Of a stretch of DNA of 21,640 bases, positions 1 through 7,312 are shown one piece after another. The notes under the pieces are model-generated. The model was not told where the DNA came from and searched no databases. It saw only the letters and a program-made list of their open reading frames with translations. The DNA comes from Clostridiales bacterium UBA3277 (lineage in GTDB: Bacteria > Bacillota > Clostridia > Oscillospirales > Oscillospiraceae): contig DETX01000061.1 of assembly GCA_002362145.1 (NCBI GenBank), forward strand, positions 1 through 21,640. The letters are read 5' to 3'. Each line of letters begins with the position of its first letter. The stretch's first letter is position 1. The position numbers and the translations under genes were made by a program.

Positions 1-19
1 CCAACTGGGCCACACCCGG
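1..19 (-). tRNA. tRNA-Pro, 5' end only (cut by window edge)
   Basis: On the minus strand the bases from 19 down to 1 read as the 5' end of a tRNA: acceptor strand CCGGGTG, T8-G9, D-stem GCCC, then AGTTGG of the D-loop. It matches the better-preserved tRNA-Pro fragment at 171-208 at all but one position, so proline identity is inferred from that copy. The rest of the gene lies left of the window. No convincing promoter sits directly upstream (20-110), so it may depend on the promoter at 219-247. Confidence 0.5.
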
Positions 20-45
20 ATATTCAGTTGAACGGTTTTTGCGAA

Positions 46-80
46 GTGGTCAAACATGTGGTCAAACGCTGGTTTTGACC
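46..80. repeat. Direct repeat GTGGTCAAAC x2 plus inverted arm
   Basis: GTGGTCAAAC occurs at 46-55 and again at 58-67, and TTTGACC at 74-80 is the inverted complement of GGTCAAA at 60-66. The cluster lies between the two tRNA-Pro copies. Short clustered repeats beside a tRNA resemble arm-type sites bound by tyrosine recombinases, but no integrase gene is visible here, so that role is inference. Confidence 0.4.
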
Positions 81-170
81 GGGGAAGAAAAGACGCTGAG
101 AAGAAAAAGTGCTAGCGCCGCAACGGATTTTCGGCTTGGCGCGATTTTTTCGCCGATTTGGTGCTCCAGT

Positions 171-208
171 TCCCAAACCAAGCGCCCTACCAGCTGGGCC
201 ACACCCGG
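171..208 (-). pseudogene. tRNA-Pro(UGG) 5'-half fragment
   Basis: Read on the minus strand from 208, this has every element of a tRNA 5' half: acceptor strand CCGGGTG, T8-G9, D-stem GCCC/GGGC around AGCTGGTA, G26, anticodon-stem strand CTTGG and loop TTTGGGA, giving anticodon TGG (Pro). After A38 the match stops. The next bases are ACTGG where CCAAG is needed, and no T-arm or acceptor 3' strand follows. A complete tRNA would reach about position 132, but the sequence there does not pair with CCGGGTG. It is therefore a truncated copy broken exactly at the 3' side of the anticodon loop, as expected for an integration scar or partial duplication. Confidence 0.6.
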
Positions 209-218
209 ATTTTTTCTT

Positions 219-247
219 AGTATACACCATCCCGCGTCAAATTGCAA
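219..247 (-). promoter_or_regulatory. sigma-A promoter in front of the tRNA-Pro fragment
   Basis: On the minus strand TTGCAA (247-242) is followed by 17 bases and TATACT (224-219). The predicted start, near 212, is only a few bases before the half-tRNA at 208, the arrangement typical of a native tRNA promoter. Transcription would run through the fragment and on to the tRNA copy at the window edge. Confidence 0.6.
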
Positions 248-279
248 GCAAAATCCATTCTGCCCCCAGCTGCCGCCGG

Positions 280-1275
280 TCACGCTCCCCGGAGGCGGCG
301 CAGGGCTCCTTGGAGCTTTCGCAGCGCCCGGATGGCGCCGTACCCCCAGGGGCGGTGCAGATGGCAGCAGAAAAATTCCAATACGGCATTTTCCGCCAAA
401 TAGCTGCGGGTTATGGTGCACTCCGGCAAAAGATGGGAAGGATACAGTTCCAGCGCCCGGAGCTCATTTACGACCTTTCGGGCCTCGCCTCCGGGAAGCT
501 GGGCCGTCTCATAGAGCGCAAGCCACAGCATGGCTGTGAGCTTGTTTGCCGTGGCGGGGTCCCGGCGCTGGGCATAATACTTTTGAAGAATTTCCAGAAT
601 CCGCAGATAGGAACGCACTTTTTTCATCCGGTTTTCCGGGGCGGTATGGGTCTCGGCGGAGCCGGAATGGACCCGGTAAAAGTAGAGCGTCTTTTCAAGC
701 TCCACCGTCCGGGGAAGGCTGATGGAGACCTCGTACATAAAAAGCCCATCCTCCCCATGGGTCAGCTCGGGGTAGCGAAACCGCAGGCCATGGCGTCCGA
801 GAAACTCCCGCCGGAGCAGATTGCGCCACACAACAGCGTCCTGCCAGGACACATTTTTCGGCAGCGTCCCCTTCTCCGCCCGGTCCAGCTCCTCCCGGGT
901 CAGAACGTCCGTAAAGGTGTATCCGCCCACGACAATCCGGTCCGTCCCCTCCCCTGCCAGGCTTTTCAGCTGTGAAAGGCAGTTCGGCGCGATTCGGTCG
1001 TCGGCATCCACAAACCAGATGAAATCCCCCCGGGCCACGTCCAGTCCCGCGTTCCGGGCCACCGTGACGCCGCCGTTGGCCTGGGTGATCACCCGCAGGT
1101 TTTCATATTGCTTCTCATAGTCCTCCAGAATCCGGGCGCTTGCGTCCGTGGAGCCGTCGTTGACGCAGAGGACTTCCCACTCCTGCCGGGGAAGGTCCTG
1201 TTTGAAAATGGAATCCAGACATTCCCCCAGATAGCGCTCCGCGTTGTAAACAGGAATGATCACACTTAAAAACAT
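280..1275 (-). CDS. Glycosyltransferase family 2
   Basis: A 331-residue GT-A fold (GT2) glycosyltransferase that would transfer a sugar from a nucleotide-sugar donor to a surface glycan or lipid acceptor on the cytoplasmic side. Residues 3-10 (SVIIPVYN) and the NDGSTD motif at 39-44 form the nucleotide-binding start of the domain. The DxD metal site is DADD at 90-93. No membrane segment is evident, and the C-terminal third is helical and variable, as usual for acceptor-specific parts. The ATG at 1275 is chosen because GGGAGG lies 7 bases upstream; the longer frame to 1302 would begin inside the -10 element. It is a single-gene unit with a promoter at 1301-1329, divergent from the TraX gene. 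The acceptor cannot be told from sequence. Confidence 0.9.
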   Translation of the reverse strand: MFLSVIIPVYNAERYLGECLDSIFKQDLPRQEWEVLCVNDGSTDASARILEDYEKQYENLRVITQANGGVTVARNAGLDVARGDFIWFVDADDRIAPNCLSQLKSLAGEGTDRIVVGGYTFTDVLTREELDRAEKGTLPKNVSWQDAVVWRNLLRREFLGRHGLRFRYPELTHGEDGLFMYEVSISLPRTVELEKTLYFYRVHSGSAETHTAPENRMKKVRSYLRILEILQKYYAQRRDPATANKLTAMLWLALYETAQLPGGEARKVVNELRALELYPSHLLPECTITRSYLAENAVLEFFCCHLHRPWGYGAIRALRKLQGALRRLRGA

Positions 1276-1300
1276 ACCGCTGCCTCCCGACGTTTTTTCC

Positions 1301-1329
1301 ATTATACGATATCCCGCTCAGGAAAGCAA
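1301..1329 (-). promoter_or_regulatory. sigma-A promoter for the GT2 gene
   Basis: On the minus strand TTGCTT (1329-1324), a 17-base spacer and a perfect TATAAT (1306-1301) give a start near 1294 and a leader of about 20 bases containing the GGGAGG site. It stands back to back with the TraX promoter at 1345-1373. Confidence 0.75.
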
Positions 1330-1344
1330 GAAAGAAGAAAATCT

Positions 1345-1373
1345 TTGCCAATTTCCGGGGAATCTGCTATAAT
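1345..1373 (+). promoter_or_regulatory. sigma-A promoter for the TraX-family gene
   Basis: TTGCCA (1345-1350), a 17-base spacer and a perfect TATAAT (1368-1373), with TGC just before the -10, make a strong promoter. The ATG at 1410 follows after a short leader. Confidence 0.8.
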
Positions 1374-1409
1374 GGCTTCAACTGACGGCAAGGCCGGAAA
1401 GGAGCCATT

Positions 1410-2099
1410 ATGGCAAAAAAACTTCCCCAGGAGGGGCTCAAGCTCATTGCCTGCCTGAGTATGCTCATCGATCACATCGGAGCCACCCTCGTCCCCGGCT
1501 GGGGACTTCGGATCGTCGGGCGGATCGCCTTCCCCATCTACTGCTTTCTGCTGGCTGAGGGCGCGCACTACACCAAAAAACCACAGAAATACGCCCTGCG
1601 GCTGTTTCTGTGCGCCCTGCTCTCGGAGCTGCCCTTTGACCTTGCCCTCTTCGGGGGATGGAGCTGGCAGCATCAGAGCGTGATGGTCACCCTGCTTCTG
1701 GGGTTTGGCTGTCTGTGGACCATGGAAAAATGCGCGAACGGTTTTCTCAAGTGCCTGGTGGTGGTTCCCTTCGCCCTGGCGGCGGAGTGGATGAACACGG
1801 ACTACGGCCTGGGCGGGGTGCTGCTCATCGCCCTCTTCGGCCTGACCCGGGAGGCTCCCCACCGTCTCGCCCTCCAAGCCCTGCTTATGGCGGCGCTCAT
1901 CTGGTTCGTCATGCCGGGGGCCCGCATCCCGATTCTTGGAAAACGGGTGCCCATCGAGATGTTCGGCCTGCTGGCCCTGATTCCCATCGGGCTGTACTCC
2001 GGCAGGAAGGTGACCTACAGCCGGGCGGTGCAGTGGGCCTTCTACCTCTTCTACCCGGTCCATCTGGGTATCTTATACCTTCTGACCCTTTGCCTTTAA
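1410..2099 (+). CDS. TraX family membrane protein
   Basis: A 229-residue polytopic membrane protein of the TraX family, named after the F-plasmid pilin N-acetylase. Chromosomal members in Firmicutes are membrane proteins thought to acylate surface or extracellular substrates, with natural substrate usually unknown. The family start is clear: GLKLIACLSMLIDHIGA near residues 9-25, then RIVGRIAFPIYCFLLAEG near 35-52 and HY/R-rich loops. About seven hydrophobic stretches cover the rest, ending in FYLFYPVHLGILYLL. The start is supported by GGAAAGGAG just upstream of ATG 1410 and by the promoter at 1345-1373. It is monocistronic and converges on the GNAT gene at a shared hairpin. Nothing in the window indicates a conjugative element, so a conjugation role is unlikely. 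Confidence 0.88.
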   Translation: MAKKLPQEGLKLIACLSMLIDHIGATLVPGWGLRIVGRIAFPIYCFLLAEGAHYTKKPQKYALRLFLCALLSELPFDLALFGGWSWQHQSVMVTLLLGFGCLWTMEKCANGFLKCLVVVPFALAAEWMNTDYGLGGVLLIALFGLTREAPHRLALQALLMAALIWFVMPGARIPILGKRVPIEMFGLLALIPIGLYSGRKVTYSRAVQWAFYLFYPVHLGILYLLTLCL

Positions 2100-2101
2100 A
2101 A

Positions 2102-2138
2102 AATGACCTCCGCGGGAGTTTGTCCTGCGGAGGTCATT
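2102..2138. terminator. Bidirectional hairpin terminator
   Basis: AATGACCTCCGC at 2102-2113 pairs perfectly with GCGGAGGTCATT at 2127-2138 around a 13-base loop. It starts 3 bases after the TraX stop and ends before the GNAT stop. The T-tract follows in the minus direction (complement of 2096-2101), so it is a complete Rho-independent terminator for the GNAT transcript and a weaker one for TraX. Confidence 0.8.
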
Positions 2139-2139
2139 G

Positions 2140-2595
2140 TCATGTTCCGGGCTTTTCCATGACGAAATTCGTCAGCTCCAATCCGCCCCGGAGGACGGTC
2201 TGCTCCTTCACCACCCGGTAGCCCCGGCTGAGGAAGAAGGGGCGGGCTGTGATGGAGGCGTGGGTGGTAAAAGTGGCAGCGGAGGACTCCCCTTCCAGGG
2301 CGTCGCAGATGGCCGTGGCGATGCCCCGGCCCTGGAAGTCCCTATGGACGTACAGCCGGTCCAGGTAGCCGCCCTGGTCCATATCCCCAAACCCCACAAT
2401 TTTTCCATCCTCCACCGCCACCTGGGTGCGGTGGGCACGAAGGGAGGCGTCCCACCTCTCCCCGCTCTCCCGCCCCGTGGCCCAGACATCGCACTGGGCC
2501 GGGGTATAGTCGGCGACGTTGACGGTATGGACCGTGTCATAAAACAGCTTCAGGATTTCCCCGCAGTCGGCGGGATCATAGTTTCTTAAAAGCAT
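2140..2595 (-). CDS. GNAT family N-acetyltransferase
   Basis: A 151-residue GNAT acetyltransferase, which moves an acetyl group from acetyl-CoA to an amine on an unidentified substrate. Motif A, the acetyl-CoA pyrophosphate loop, is RDFQGRGIA at 85-93 (Q/R-x-x-G-x-G/A), preceded by the beta-4 strand LDRLYVH. FFLSRGYRVV near 125-134 is the usual motif B region. The length is typical for a single GNAT domain. The start at 2595 has GGGAAGAAG upstream and lies 10 bases after the VanY-type gene's stop, so the two are probably co-transcribed from 4044-4072. The pairing with a wall peptidase does not identify the substrate. Confidence 0.88.
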   Translation of the reverse strand: MLLRNYDPADCGEILKLFYDTVHTVNVADYTPAQCDVWATGRESGERWDASLRAHRTQVAVEDGKIVGFGDMDQGGYLDRLYVHRDFQGRGIATAICDALEGESSAATFTTHASITARPFFLSRGYRVVKEQTVLRGGLELTNFVMEKPGT

Positions 2596-2605
2596 AGCTT
2601 CTTCC

Positions 2606-4012
2606 CTACTTCACTGGCTTTGCGCCCAGGTACTCTTCCAGGCACAATCCGGAATCCTTCATATCCAGGGACACCAGGGTGCCCACATAGCGGAAATGCC
2701 AGGGCTCATCGGCGATGCCGGTGTAGTCTGCCTTTTCCCCGTAGTAGCGGCGGATGAAGCCGTAGTCCCAGCAGTGCTCCTGAAACCAGGGAATGGCCTC
2801 CTTGCCCAGCAGGTCCACCGCCAGGCCCAGCTGATGCTCGCTGGTCCCGGGGACAGCCACCGTCTCCAAAGCCTTTTCCTGGGCCTCTTCATAGCTCAGC
2901 TCGTACAATTCCATGTAGGACTGGGTTCTGGATTCCAGAATCAGCTCCTGCTCCTCCTGGGTGCGGTAGGCGGAATTTAAATCGTATTGAATCCCGGCGG
3001 CATTGCAGTCGTCCAGCATTTTCCGCAGGGCACTGTAGCACCGCTGGTCCACCAGGCGGTCGGAGGTGATGTTCACAAGGTCGGGCGAGTAGCCGGCGGG
3101 AACCGGATTTCTTCCGTTGACCAGAATGACCTCGATGCCCTTGGGGCTGAAACAGTGGATTCTTCCGTCCACCGACACGGGCCCCACGGCGGCAGGGCCG
3201 TCGGCGGTCAGATAGTACCGGTACTCCCCTTCCTCCAGCCAGCCGGTGTATAATTTCCCGTCGTCGGAAAAGTAATAGCGGTCCCCGTCGATCTCGCACC
3301 AGCCCCGGGCCATGGGGCCCTCGGCGCTGTAGTACCGGCGGCCGGTTTCTCCCTCCACCCAGCCGGTGCACATAACTCCGTTCTCTCCAAAGAGGTAGCG
3401 CTCGTTTTCAATGGTCGTCTCTCCGGTCGTCACCGCGCCGTCGCTGTCAAAGTAAAACCATCCCTCGTCAAGCTGCCGAAAGCCCACGGCCATGACGCCG
3501 TCCCCGTCAAAATAGCGGCGGCTTTCGTCGATGGTCTGCCAGCCGGTGGCCAGCTTCCCCTCCGGCAGATAGTACCGCTCTCCCTCCAGTTCCAGCCAGC
3601 CGACGGCCGGGGTGCCGTCGCTTTGCAGATACCAGGTTTCGTCCCCCTGGGTCAGCCAGCCGGTGACCAGGCACCCGCCCTCGTCAAAATACCGGTCGGC
3701 GCCGTCGATCTTCTTCCAGCCCACGGCCATCCGGCCGTCGGAATCAAAATAATAGGTATGGATGCCGATTTTCTGCCAGGAGGTCTTGGGCACGCCCGTT
3801 TCGTCCAGAAAATACTGCCCCTCCGGCAGTTCCAGCCAGCCGGAAACCGGCTTCGCGTGAAAATCCCGGTAGAAACGGCTCCCGTCGTCCTTTTCCACCC
3901 AGCCGCTGCGGTCCACCAGGCTGTCATACGCGAGCCAGCCGCCCCAGCTGAGGCACGCCGCCAGGATCAGGACCAGGATCACCGGCAGCGCCATCCGTGT
4001 CTTTGTTTTCAT
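2606..4012 (-). CDS. D-alanyl-D-alanine carboxypeptidase, VanY type, with glucan/choline-binding repeats
   Basis: A 468-residue exported wall enzyme that would cleave the terminal D-Ala from peptidoglycan stem peptides. Residues 1-30 form a hydrophobic anchor; LAAC at 17-20 fits a lipobox, so it could be a lipoprotein or a signal-anchor protein. From about 36 to 293 there are 13 tandem repeats of about 20 residues, each with a GW near its start and a YY/YF aromatic pair, like the cell-wall/choline-binding family. The C-terminal VanY domain has SAYRT, SEHQLGLAVD (H393, D400) and EPWHFRYVG (H439), giving the complete zinc-ligand set. The ATG at 4012 is chosen because the upstream in-frame TTG at 4072 lies inside the -35 element. 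First gene of a two-gene unit with the GNAT. Confidence 0.92.
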   Translation of the reverse strand: MKTKTRMALPVILVLILAACLSWGGWLAYDSLVDRSGWVEKDDGSRFYRDFHAKPVSGWLELPEGQYFLDETGVPKTSWQKIGIHTYYFDSDGRMAVGWKKIDGADRYFDEGGCLVTGWLTQGDETWYLQSDGTPAVGWLELEGERYYLPEGKLATGWQTIDESRRYFDGDGVMAVGFRQLDEGWFYFDSDGAVTTGETTIENERYLFGENGVMCTGWVEGETGRRYYSAEGPMARGWCEIDGDRYYFSDDGKLYTGWLEEGEYRYYLTADGPAAVGPVSVDGRIHCFSPKGIEVILVNGRNPVPAGYSPDLVNITSDRLVDQRCYSALRKMLDDCNAAGIQYDLNSAYRTQEEQELILESRTQSYMELYELSYEEAQEKALETVAVPGTSEHQLGLAVDLLGKEAIPWFQEHCWDYGFIRRYYGEKADYTGIADEPWHFRYVGTLVSLDMKDSGLCLEEYLGAKPVK

Positions 4013-4043
4013 AGTCCGCCGCCCCCCGATAAACTTAACAGAA

Positions 4044-4072
4044 ATTGTACCACGCTCCGGGGCGAATTGCAA
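4044..4072 (-). promoter_or_regulatory. sigma-A promoter for the VanY-GNAT unit
   Basis: On the minus strand TTGCAA (4072-4067), a 17-base spacer and TACAAT (4049-4044) lie about 30 bases before the ATG at 4012. This promoter excludes a start at the in-frame TTG at 4072. Confidence 0.75.
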
Positions 4073-4092
4073 GCGATTCGGGGAAAGTGGAT

Positions 4093-4106
4093 ATTTCTTA
4101 AGAAAT
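4093..4106. promoter_or_regulatory. 14-bp perfect palindrome between divergent genes
   Basis: ATTTCTTAAGAAAT is a perfect palindrome in the AT-rich gap between the VanY and GT4 promoters. It could be an operator for either gene or simply a product of base composition. Confidence 0.3.
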
Positions 4107-4176
4107 CCTGTTGAAAAATCCTGGAAAATCTGAAGAAAAACTTAATAAAATTCATGGTAGATTTTTTCAGGGAACC

Positions 4177-4185
4177 TGTTATAAT
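4177..4185 (+). promoter_or_regulatory. Extended -10 promoter for the GT4 gene
   Basis: TGTTATAAT joins a TGn extension to a perfect TATAAT. No good -35 hexamer lies 16-18 bases upstream, so the extended -10 probably carries recognition. The ATG follows at 4225. Confidence 0.6.
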
Positions 4186-4224
4186 GGAGGGGAACTTGTT
4201 TGAATCCCTTCACGGAGGAACACT

Positions 4225-5391
4225 ATGCAAGGCCCTCAACAAATGCTGAAAATTTTGATCACCACGGACTTGTACGCCACCAGCACCAACGGCGTGGTCA
4301 CCTCCGTGCAGAATCTTTTTGATGTCCTCACCGCCAAGGGCCACGATGTGCGGATTTTAACCCTCTCCGGAGATATGCGCTCCCACAAGGAGGGGCACGT
4401 CTACTATGTCCGGTCGATGCCGCTGGGGGTGGTCTATCCCGACGTGCGGATGCCCACCGCTTTTCACAACGCCTATTTTGACGAGATCATCGAGTGGAAG
4501 CCGGACGTGATCCACAGCCAGTGCGAATTTTTCACCTTTCAATTTGCCACCCATATCTCCCGGGCCACCGGCGCCCCCATCGTCCACACCTACCACACCC
4601 TGTATGAGCAGTATGTCAGCTACCTCTTCCCCAGCCGCCGGCTGGGACGGCTGCTGGTCCGGGTCCTGTCCCGCAAGCGTCTGAAGGAGGTCAAGACCCT
4701 GGTGGCCCCCACCATGAAGGTGGAAAACGCCCTCCATTCCTACGGCATCCAAAATCCCATCAGCGTGGTGCCCAGCGGAATCAGCTTGGAGCAGCACCAC
4801 CAGCGGCTGACTCCGGAGGAACGGCTGGAGCGCCGCAGGGAACTGGGCATCGGCGAAAACCAGAAGGTCCTGCTGAATCTGGGCCGTCTGGGCACGGAGA
4901 AGAATCTGGGAGAGCTCATGGCGCTGTTTGCCCAGGCCCTGAAAAACGATCCGAACATGGTGTTTCTCATCGTGGGCGACGGTCCCGCCCGGGAGGACCT
5001 GGAGCGTCAGGCCCAGGAGCTCAACATCCGGGAGCATGTCATCTTCACCGGTATGGTGGAGCCGTCGGATGTGCAGAATTACTACCAGCTGGCCGATGTA
5101 TTCATCAGCGCCTCCACCAGCGAGACCCAGGGGCTTACCTATATCGAGGCCGCGGCCAACGGCCTGCCGCTGCTGTGCCGTCAGGATGACTGTCTGGCGG
5201 ACGTCCTCAAGGAAGGGGAAAACGGCTACGAATACCGCAGCACCCAGGAATTTCTGGAGGCCATTGACAAGCTGATGGAGCACCCGGCCATCCGGGAGGC
5301 CGCCTCCCGGCGCAGCGAGGAGATCGCCGAGAGCTTTGATAAGCAGAGCTTCGGCAATGCCATTGAGAAAATCTATGAATCCGTTCTGTAA
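4225..5391 (+). CDS. GT4 glycosyltransferase, probably glycolipid (diacylglycerol glycosyltransferase-like)
   Basis: A 388-residue GT-B fold enzyme of family GT4. The N-terminal half starts with MLKILITTDLYATSTNGVV, the pattern seen in Gram-positive 1,2-diacylglycerol 3-glucosyltransferases, where an N-terminal GV loop and basic patches face the membrane. IVHTYHTLYEQYV near 113-125 also matches that group. The C-terminal donor domain has LLNLGRLGTEKN, VGDGP and the EX7E-type ETQGLTYIE stretch that contacts the nucleotide sugar. It probably acts at the inner membrane face, glycosylating diacylglycerol or a related lipid; other GT4 acceptors cannot be excluded. GGAGG lies 6-7 bases before ATG 4225; M7 is a weaker alternative start. 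Monocistronic, closed by the hairpin at 5397-5425. Confidence 0.88.
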   Translation: MQGPQQMLKILITTDLYATSTNGVVTSVQNLFDVLTAKGHDVRILTLSGDMRSHKEGHVYYVRSMPLGVVYPDVRMPTAFHNAYFDEIIEWKPDVIHSQCEFFTFQFATHISRATGAPIVHTYHTLYEQYVSYLFPSRRLGRLLVRVLSRKRLKEVKTLVAPTMKVENALHSYGIQNPISVVPSGISLEQHHQRLTPEERLERRRELGIGENQKVLLNLGRLGTEKNLGELMALFAQALKNDPNMVFLIVGDGPAREDLERQAQELNIREHVIFTGMVEPSDVQNYYQLADVFISASTSETQGLTYIEAAANGLPLLCRQDDCLADVLKEGENGYEYRSTQEFLEAIDKLMEHPAIREAASRRSEEIAESFDKQSFGNAIEKIYESVL

Positions 5392-5396
5392 GGCAG

Positions 5397-5425
5397 GCGC
5401 CGCCAGAAAACCGGGCGGCGCTTTT
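5397..5425 (+). terminator. Rho-independent terminator after the GT4 gene
   Basis: GCGCCGCC (5397-5404) pairs with GGCGGCGC (5414-5421) around a 9-base loop and is followed by TTTT. It starts 6 bases after the GT4 stop codon. Confidence 0.8.
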
Positions 5426-5463
5426 GCGTAGTTTGGAAAGAATCTATAGAAGAGGTGAGGAGA

Positions 5464-6090
5464 TTGAAGGTTTCCAAATTTTTTGCGGCGCTGTTCGCGC
5501 TGCTTGGCACGGTCATCACGGTGGGAAGCATTCTGTTCTGCTTTGCCAACCGGGATGCCTCTCCCAATTTGGGTGACACCACCCGGGGGGCCAATGCCTG
5601 TGCCGAAAACTTCATGGCGGCCCTGGCCGCCGGAGACGCCGACACGGCCCGCTCCCTGCTCTACGGCGGCGCGGAGCTGGACATCCGGGGCCGGGACAAC
5701 GCAGACCCCATTTGGCAGGCATACTACGACCATTTCCAGTACGCCTTTTCCGGAGACAGCTATATGACCGGCACGGATTTTTACCGGGATGTCAGCGTCA
5801 CCACCCTGGACGTTCCCTCGGTGACCTCGGGGCTGTCCCTGCGGGCTAAGACTCTGCTGACGGCCCAGCTGGAACAGGCCGAGGACCCCTCCGCCCTCTA
5901 CGGCGAGGACGATCAATTTCTGCCGGAGGTGGTGGACCCCATCATGGAACAGGCCTTTTCCGACGCCATCCGGGAGGACGCCGCGGTCCAGACCCGGAGC
6001 TGCAAATTGCAGCTGTGCAAATCGGACGGCCGCTGGCAGGTCATTCCCGACGCCAATCTGCTGCTGGCCCTGGCCGGCGGCGTAAATTAA
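5464..6090 (+). CDS. Membrane-anchored protein of unknown function, NTF2-like
   Basis: A 208-residue protein I do not recognise by name. Residues 1-30 contain one hydrophobic segment (FFAALFALLGTVITVGSILF), so the rest should lie outside the membrane. The pattern AENFMAALAAGDADTARSLL resembles the first helices of NTF2-like/DUF4878 domains often found in exported proteins, and the C-terminal KSDGRWQVIPDANLL is also typical of that fold. The start is taken as TTG 5464 because GAGGTGA lies about 6 bases upstream; the GTG at 5455 falls inside that ribosome binding site. It is followed 10 bases later by the NAGPA gene and is probably its operon partner. No enzymatic residues can be named. Confidence 0.8.
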   Translation: MKVSKFFAALFALLGTVITVGSILFCFANRDASPNLGDTTRGANACAENFMAALAAGDADTARSLLYGGAELDIRGRDNADPIWQAYYDHFQYAFSGDSYMTGTDFYRDVSVTTLDVPSVTSGLSLRAKTLLTAQLEQAEDPSALYGEDDQFLPEVVDPIMEQAFSDAIREDAAVQTRSCKLQLCKSDGRWQVIPDANLLLALAGGVN

Positions 6091-6100
6091 GGAGGGCATC

Positions 6101-7312
6101 ATGGGTTATCAGCCGAAATTTGCCCCCAAGGGGCCGAAAAAGCCCTCTGTCTGGTTTATTCTTTTGGGGATTCTCATTGTGCCATTGTCTCTGATGCTCA
6201 CGGGAAAGCTCCTGCTGTTCTTCTACAACAACGCAGGACATTCCAAAACGGACGCCCCGGGGCGGGCCCAGAGCATCCAGGTGGCCCAGAAGGTGGACGA
6301 TCATGTGGCCCAGCGTCTGGCGGGAGCCCGGGCAGCCATCTCCTCGGACGAGGATCTCCAGGCTCCCCCGGAGACGATTCCCCCACCTCGGGTGATCTAC
6401 ACCATTGAAGAGACCGCCCCCGCCGGTCCCAAGCCCAACCCGGACTGCTACGGCGAGACCACGGACCCCGCCGTCCTGGAGGAGGTCCTGGAAAAGGCCA
6501 AGTACCTTCTGGGGGAGCAGACCATGTACTTTGATCCCAACAGAACCCGATTTGAAGAGGACCCGGCGGTGCGCTACTATCTCGACGACAGCATTCTCGC
6601 CGTGACCTGGAAGGAGGTCCATGACGAATCCGTCTACACCTTCTCCGAGATCAAGGTTGCCCATCCCTCCCAGTTCCGCCGCCATCTGGCCGGAGGTGTC
6701 TACGGCGGAGACATCCAGTATCTGCCTACAGAAATGGCTCCCAGCGTCAACGCGGTGGTGGCCTCCTCCGGCGACTTCTACCGCTTCCGGGATTTCGGTG
6801 TGGTGGTCTATGAGGGCAAGGTCCGCAAGGTCAACGGCACCTATGCCGAGACCTGCATGATCGACCGCTCCGGCAATCTCCAATTCGTCTATCCGGGCCA
6901 GATCACCACCACCGAGGCCGCCCAGCAGTACGCCGACGAAAACGACATCTGGTTCAGCCTGGCCTTCGGCCCCATTCTGGTGGACAACGGCCAGCCGGTG
7001 GATCACGACTGGTACGGCGTGGGCGAAATCAACGACACCTATGCCCGGGCTGCCCTGTGCCAGATGGACGAGCTGCACTACCTGGTTGCCACAGCCAACA
7101 CCGAGTCCCCCCACTTTAAGATTCCCACGGTGGAAATGTTCCGCAACAACATCCAAGCCACAGGCTGCAAGATGGCCTACTGCCTGGACGGCGGCCAGAC
7201 CGCCACCATCGTCATGATGGATCAGCTGGTGAACCGGCCGGTCTACGGCCAGCAGCGCAAAATGAGCGACATTCTCTATTTCGCCACGGCGATACCGGAG
7301 GGAGCTGAGTAA
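6101..7312 (+). CDS. Phosphodiester glycosidase family (NAGPA domain) protein
   Basis: A 403-residue membrane-anchored protein with an extracytoplasmic phosphodiester glycosidase domain, the family of the mammalian mannose-6-phosphate uncovering enzyme. Bacterial relatives are linked to exopolysaccharide or wall-glycan processing. There is one membrane segment at about 17-40, a Pro-rich linker to about 120, then the domain: GGVYGGDI, NAVVASSGDFY, SLAFGPILVDNGQ, and the closing CLDGGQTATIVMMDQLVNRP near 360 with RKMSDILYFAT. The GDFY, FGP and DGG-x-T elements are the conserved family positions. A strong AAGGAGGG precedes ATG 6101. The stop is directly followed by the next ATG, so the two genes are tightly coupled. 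The substrate is not evident from sequence. Confidence 0.9.
   Translation: MGYQPKFAPKGPKKPSVWFILLGILIVPLSLMLTGKLLLFFYNNAGHSKTDAPGRAQSIQVAQKVDDHVAQRLAGARAAISSDEDLQAPPETIPPPRVIYTIEETAPAGPKPNPDCYGETTDPAVLEEVLEKAKYLLGEQTMYFDPNRTRFEEDPAVRYYLDDSILAVTWKEVHDESVYTFSEIKVAHPSQFRRHLAGGVYGGDIQYLPTEMAPSVNAVVASSGDFYRFRDFGVVVYEGKVRKVNGTYAETCMIDRSGNLQFVYPGQITTTEAAQQYADENDIWFSLAFGPILVDNGQPVDHDWYGVGEINDTYARAALCQMDELHYLVATANTESPHFKIPTVEMFRNNIQATGCKMAYCLDGGQTATIVMMDQLVNRPVYGQQRKMSDILYFATAIPEGAE

Noticed and set aside
1410..2099. TraX as evidence of a conjugative element
   Set aside because: No mobilisation, type IV secretion or integrase genes are present, and chromosomal TraX-family genes are common in Firmicutes.
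4013..4072. Longer N-terminus for the VanY-type protein from TTG 4072
   Set aside because: The TTG lies inside the -35 hexamer of the gene's promoter, and the signal segment starts naturally at ATG 4012.
4357..6102. A 581-codon minus-strand open frame over the GT4 and NTF2-like genes
   Set aside because: It crosses a terminator and two genes, and no promoter or ribosome binding site fits.
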